Origin: Larix sibirica
Lineage: Eukaryota; Streptophyta; Pinopsida; Pinales; Pinaceae
Assembly: GCA_004151065.3 (NCBI GenBank)
Contig: NWUY0300032948.1
Span: 10,398 to 33,469 of the forward strand
Reading direction: 5' to 3'
DNA: 23,072 nt
Positions 19,322-23,072 of the stretch are shown piece after piece; the first letter of the stretch is position 1; every line of letters starts with the position of its first letter. The notes under the pieces are model-generated. The model did no database searches and had not been told where the DNA came from. It saw only the letters and a list, made by a program, of their open reading frames with translations. A program made the position numbers and the translations under genes.

Positions 19322-22190
19322 AGTATGGAATCCATAGCTTAATTGATCTCTTCCATGGTCTCTCTGTAAATTACATAACAGTTCATTGGCTGCAATACTC
19401 TCACCCAAGTAGCAATAATTAATTCATATTTAAGTTATACTTGCTACTTCAAAAATATACAATTCTATTTTAGAAACAAGATAGAGATTTATGGTGAGGG
19501 AATCTCCCTTGTTAATATTTCTTCCTTGTTTTCCACATGCTCCTTTTATTACTGTCCCCAATTCTTGGCATCCTTCCAACTTCTTTGATGCTTTGGTTCA
19601 CCCTTGCATTGTACCCATTTCCACAGTCTACTGCTCCATTTCTTTTAATTAATCCTAGCTAAGCCAAACTTGACATCTTCTTTTCCAGAGCTGCTTCTAA
19701 CCTTATCCAATTCTAGAAATTTCCTCTACATTCCTTGGAAAATTATTGTCCAATTCTACTATGCCACAAATTATGTCTTCACAAGCCAATTCTACATAAT
19801 AGAGTGCGTTACTCTTGTGATAGCTATTTCCAGATGAATTGAAGTTCGTTGTTCACTTCACATTCTCTACATATAAGTGATTAGTTCATACCCCGCAACT
19901 CTATCTATCATGCATCAAGCTTATTTTTTATGGTGGATCACCCATCTCATCTATGGGGTACATGCACTTTTCATCCTAGTAGATACCCTCTACTATCCAA
20001 GACTATTTAATGGTCCTTTTCTTGCGAAGACATTGTGCCTCCCATGCTCTGCAACCTTTATTACATGGTTTTCTTTCTCTATCCCAAGGGTTATGATTTA
20101 CACCCTTCTTTTATGCACATAAATACCATTTTCTGCAACTATTACATCTCCTACCTATGCTAGTCTTTATGTTATTGTATCAAATAACAACTACACCAAC
20201 CACGAGATCCACATCTTTTCTCTTCAATTTATTTCATGCAATTTTAAATTGCACATGGTTATATTCAATGGATTATATGCATTCTTTGATAATGCTATAA
20301 CATCTTTCACCACTTGATAAGTCTTCCCTTTACATAGGCTATACAATACTTTTCAATCTTATTTATGCATCATTCGCAGCATTTCCATCACACCACAATC
20401 ATGTGATTCATATCCCTTCTACTTCAACCATCAAGAGCTCTATTGTCTCTTCTTGCACAACATTTTTGCATATTTTGAATATGATACATGCATGGCATGC
20501 ACTTTTTCCATGCAATATTGCTTCTTCAATTGCCCCTTCACATAACTACGCAAGTATCATTTTTTATTCTTCTACAACATCCAAGTCAATATTATATCTA
20601 AAATGCTTCTATACCACCATAGAACTCTTTTCTTAAGTTTGTAGTTGAGGCTTTGACAATCATCCACGTTGCTTTTCATCTCACAGTTGAACTATACTTT
20701 ACTCATTCCATTGTGCTTCCACACCACTATGAAAGTGCACCTATGATGTTCATACATTAATACTAAGTCCCTTTACTTTTTTCATACTCGATTATCAACA
20801 TATTCCATTTTCTCAAGTTAGCACTTTTGCCTATACTACTTATTTCCTGTAGTTAATTCTGAAACTCAAAATACCCACTCTTGAGACCTATGCCTACTAT
20901 CTGCAACCTAATCCTACAACCAATATGTTAGGTAAACAAATTTCCAGAATTTCATAACAATTTCATGTGCAAATGAGATATTTTGGAAAATATCCAATTT
21001 GATGAAAATTTCTTTCTTTTTTTTAATCAAATTGGGCTGCAAGCCTCTTTTATGATAAATTTCTTGGAAAGACATTAATAATTTATTTCACTATTATTAA
21101 TCTCCTTTTGATACTCTTTTTGATGGCTCCTCCCATTTCCCTTACTGAATTCACGGCTCAAAGTTAAAACTCTCCAAAATCAACAATTTCAACCAATTTT
21201 ACAATGTTCATGTAATTGTACTTCTTTTCAAAGACCAACTTCTGAGACCTGTAGAAGAAAATCAGTAAGGAATTCGAATTTTTTTTTATATCGCGAACTG
21301 ATAGCCCATATAATGGTGATTACACATACACCTTCATCATTTAAATTTGATGCTCCCATCATTTTTTATAAAATTTTGAAATCGCCAATTTTTATTTTCT
21401 TTCTTTCTTCCAAACTAATTTTTACTAAAAACTGCTATCTCATAAACTAAGCATTTATGGAAAAATTGCGTCTAAGAAAAGTTGTCTATATTGATGAGCA
21501 GAAAAAATGTCAAAATCGGTAATTTTTCTGGTTCTGAGTTCTTGGGCCACTTTTTTCACTTCAAGTTTTCAAAAATTGACCTTTCCGCGCGCCCAAATAG
21601 TGGATTTCGGTCTTGTTTCATCTCCTGGATTCACATCCTTTTGAATTTGTCCTCAAGGATCCAAATTTATCTATATTCCTGGATCACGACAACGCCATAA
21701 CAATTTGGGCCTCAACTGGGCCCCCGTCCATCCTCTGGCTACACATCTTTAAAACTCACTAAATCCAAATTTCCGTAAAAATTATGCAGAATAGGCCTAT
21801 GCCCCTGATTGGAAATTATGTATCCTTTGTAACTAGTGTCTAAATGGTGCAAGTTGCGTCAAATTCTGAGTTAGTATGCTCCTGTTATGGCCAAAATAAA
21901 ATTTTGGCTCCATACTTGTTTTTTTTAATAACTTTTCTAATTTTTCTACTGATGTGGCATTGTGCTTACATGAAAGGGTGATGATGTGGAGATATGGTTG
22001 TCCCTTGGTGTAAGACAGTCCCTGGTGTCACCCCTTGATTTTTCCATGTCACTCTCCTGCTGTAAAGTGGTTTCAGGATCGACATCGAAGTGGTTTAGAC
22101 AGACCGCTTTTGAAGTCCTGAATTATTCTGGTGCTGACATGTGTCCTGAGTGGTTTTCTTTCAGGTTCATGCTCATTAAATTAAATATCA
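19322..22190. other. AT-rich region without recognised genes
   Basis: No coding domain, RNA gene or clear LTR edge was found. Open frames (for example 19877-20122, 20403-20636 and 21482-21700) are short, low in complexity and unconnected. It is continuous with the gypsy-type interior and may be its 5' part in element sense. One perfect inverted repeat is visible: CCAATTTGAT (20994-21003) with ATCAAATTGG (21026-21035), around a pyrimidine-rich loop. Confidence 0.4.
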
Positions 22191-22308
22191 TTCATTTTCG
22201 TGAGCTTGAATGACAGTGAGCCATTGATATTTGATCTTCTTCATCGAACGATCAGATCTCCATCCGCCTTTGGAATCTACCACATGCGAGCACCTATGCA
22301 TGCAAATC

Positions 22309-22391
22309 TGATGTGGCTGGTCCACATCACACCTTCTTCTCACGTGGCTCTCCCCCACATCAAACCTCCTACCCACGTGGAACTTCCACGT
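22309..22391. promoter_or_regulatory. Cluster of G-box words and palindromes
   Basis: TGATGTGG (22309-22316) pairs with CCACATCA (22322-22329), and ACGTGGAA (22375-22382) pairs with TTCCACGT (22384-22391). CACGTGG, the G-box/ABRE-like core recognised by plant bZIP and bHLH factors, occurs twice (22341-22347 and 22374-22380). The cluster lies about 170-250 bp left of a TATA-like word. This looks like an upstream regulatory region, probably of an LTR; function is inferred. Confidence 0.45.
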
Positions 22392-22556
22392 CACCTGTCT
22401 ATGTGGTACGGGTAGGGTCCACATAATATTTTTCAAAAAATTCAAAAATTCAAATTTTGACAAGTGGCTCTTGGATAAATACACTTGTCATTTCTCCTAT
22501 AACCAGGTGGCCAACTCAAAATGACACCTGGACATTTCCAATATAGAAGAATCATT

Positions 22557-22566
22557 CTATAAATAA
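22557..22566 (+). promoter_or_regulatory. TATA-like element, plus strand
   Basis: CTATAAATAA on the plus strand, downstream of the G-box cluster. No open frame of note follows within the window. It may be the promoter of a plus-strand LTR ending near 22730, or chance in AT-rich DNA. Confidence 0.4.
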
Positions 22567-22730
22567 ACTGAACTGTGCATTCTGGCCCTTTGCTCTTACT
22601 GGTGAGTTTTTGAACTAGAGATTTTTTTCCCAATATTTTTCCCATGTAATTATCGTCATACACTTCCTATGCAACCTATAATTTTGCTTGTAAAAATTCA
22701 AATTCGGCCCATACAGTTCCAATGTTGTAG

Positions 22731-22746
22731 CCTGGATTTGATATCA
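22731..22746 (-). other. Met-tRNA primer-binding-site-like sequence
   Basis: The minus strand reads TGATATCAAATCCAGG, which agrees at 13 of 16 bases with TGGTATCAGAGCCAGG, the initiator-Met site of plant LTR elements. It sits two bases from a TGTCACGACC LTR edge. The orientation would put the internal domain to the left and the 5' LTR to the right, the same direction as the gypsy-type element. Confidence 0.5.
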
Positions 22747-22748
22747 AC

Positions 22749-23072
22749 TGTCACGACCCCAATACCTTCAGGATGCCATTAGGGTCGTGATTCAACAAAA
22801 TTATGGATTGAAAGTACTTCTATTATTCCGTTTTGCTTTCCATTATTGAAAATTTAATAATTACATTGGGATTTTGTATGATTTATAAATTATTGACAAT
22901 TCTTAAAAAAATACATATACATTCTAAACAACCTCTACAAGAATGCAATCACATTCTTTCAATAACTTTAGGTAATTATTTTCAACACAATAATTCTATT
23001 ACACACATATCAAAGATAATACTACACACTTATACACATTTCAGAGATAAATACAACACATATAAACACCAA
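22749..23072 (-). mobile_element. Edge of another LTR (partial, runs off the window)
   Basis: The plus strand starts TGTCACGACCCC, and TCACGACCC (22751-22759) pairs with GGGTCGTGA (22782-22790). TGTCACGACCC-type termini with a nearby inverted GGGTCGTGA are common in plant gypsy LTRs. The adjacent primer-site-like word suggests this is the 5' LTR of a minus-strand element. It does not align convincingly with the LTR at 8343-9295 beyond about a dozen bases, so it may belong to a second element. A plus-strand LTR start is the alternative. Confidence 0.5.

Noticed and set aside
22188-22484. 98-codon minus-strand frame and overlapping 71-codon plus frame (22200-22415)
   Set aside because: Both follow from the palindromic G-box stretch, where one strand's open frame mirrors the other. 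No domain is seen.
1-23072. CRISPR array, bacterial operon or novel defence system
   Set aside because: No regularly spaced short repeats, no ribosome-binding sites and no clustered long frames. Every structured feature is a eukaryotic retroelement part.

Overview
This window looks like intergenic DNA from a large, repeat-rich land plant nuclear genome. The evidence is layered LTR retrotransposons primed by initiator-Met tRNA, a Ty3/gypsy-type LTR border with its polypurine tract, and the tail of a plant L1-type LINE with a C-terminal RNase H domain. I cannot name the species; a gymnosperm would fit but this is not shown. I see no intact host gene, rRNA, functional tRNA or CRISPR array. Nearly all open frames are short chance frames inside repeats.

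Layout. (1) Positions 1-8342 are a head-to-tail array of one small non-autonomous LTR retrotransposon, reading on the minus strand: LTR-A (1-2523, start cut off), internal domain (2524-3089), LTR-B (3365-5737), internal domain (5738-6294), LTR-C (6295-8342, cut off by a later insertion). The LTR is about 2.37 kb and the internal domain only about 0.56 kb. The internal domain carries a Met-tRNA primer-binding site, a polypurine tract and one decayed 122-125 codon coiled-coil (gag-like) frame. There is no protease, reverse transcriptase or integrase. The unit period is about 2929 bp. (2) LTR-A is interrupted by an 842-bp minus-strand LINE tail with poly-A, a 6-bp target duplication and an RNase H pseudogene. 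The LTRs also carry a SINE-like stretch with pol III A and B boxes on the plus strand. (3) At 8342/8343 a Ty3/gypsy-type element is inserted in the same orientation. Its 953-bp 3' LTR (8343-9295) and polypurine tract (9296-9309) are clear, and are followed by a long AT-rich internal region without recognisable pol. (4) From 12104 the sequence repeats 4880 onward. (5) 19322-23072 continues the AT-rich region and ends in a promoter-like, G-box-rich stretch and a second LTR edge (22749 onward) beside a Met-tRNA PBS-like site.

Assembly caution. The 7.2-kb repeat (4880-12102 against 12104-19321) meets exactly at a single N (12103). A 274-bp repeat (2962-3235 against 3237-3510) meets exactly at another single N (3236). 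Both look like overlapping contig ends placed side by side rather than merged. If so, the real locus is about 15.6 kb and every feature in 12104-19321 is a second listing of one in 4880-12102.

How the parts relate: the oldest layer is the non-autonomous array, probably formed by unequal recombination through LTRs. The LINE and the gypsy-type element landed in it later. The array has promoter, primer site and packaging-type protein remnants but would have needed enzymes from another element. The system most worth a second look is this compact gag-only element with very long LTRs.
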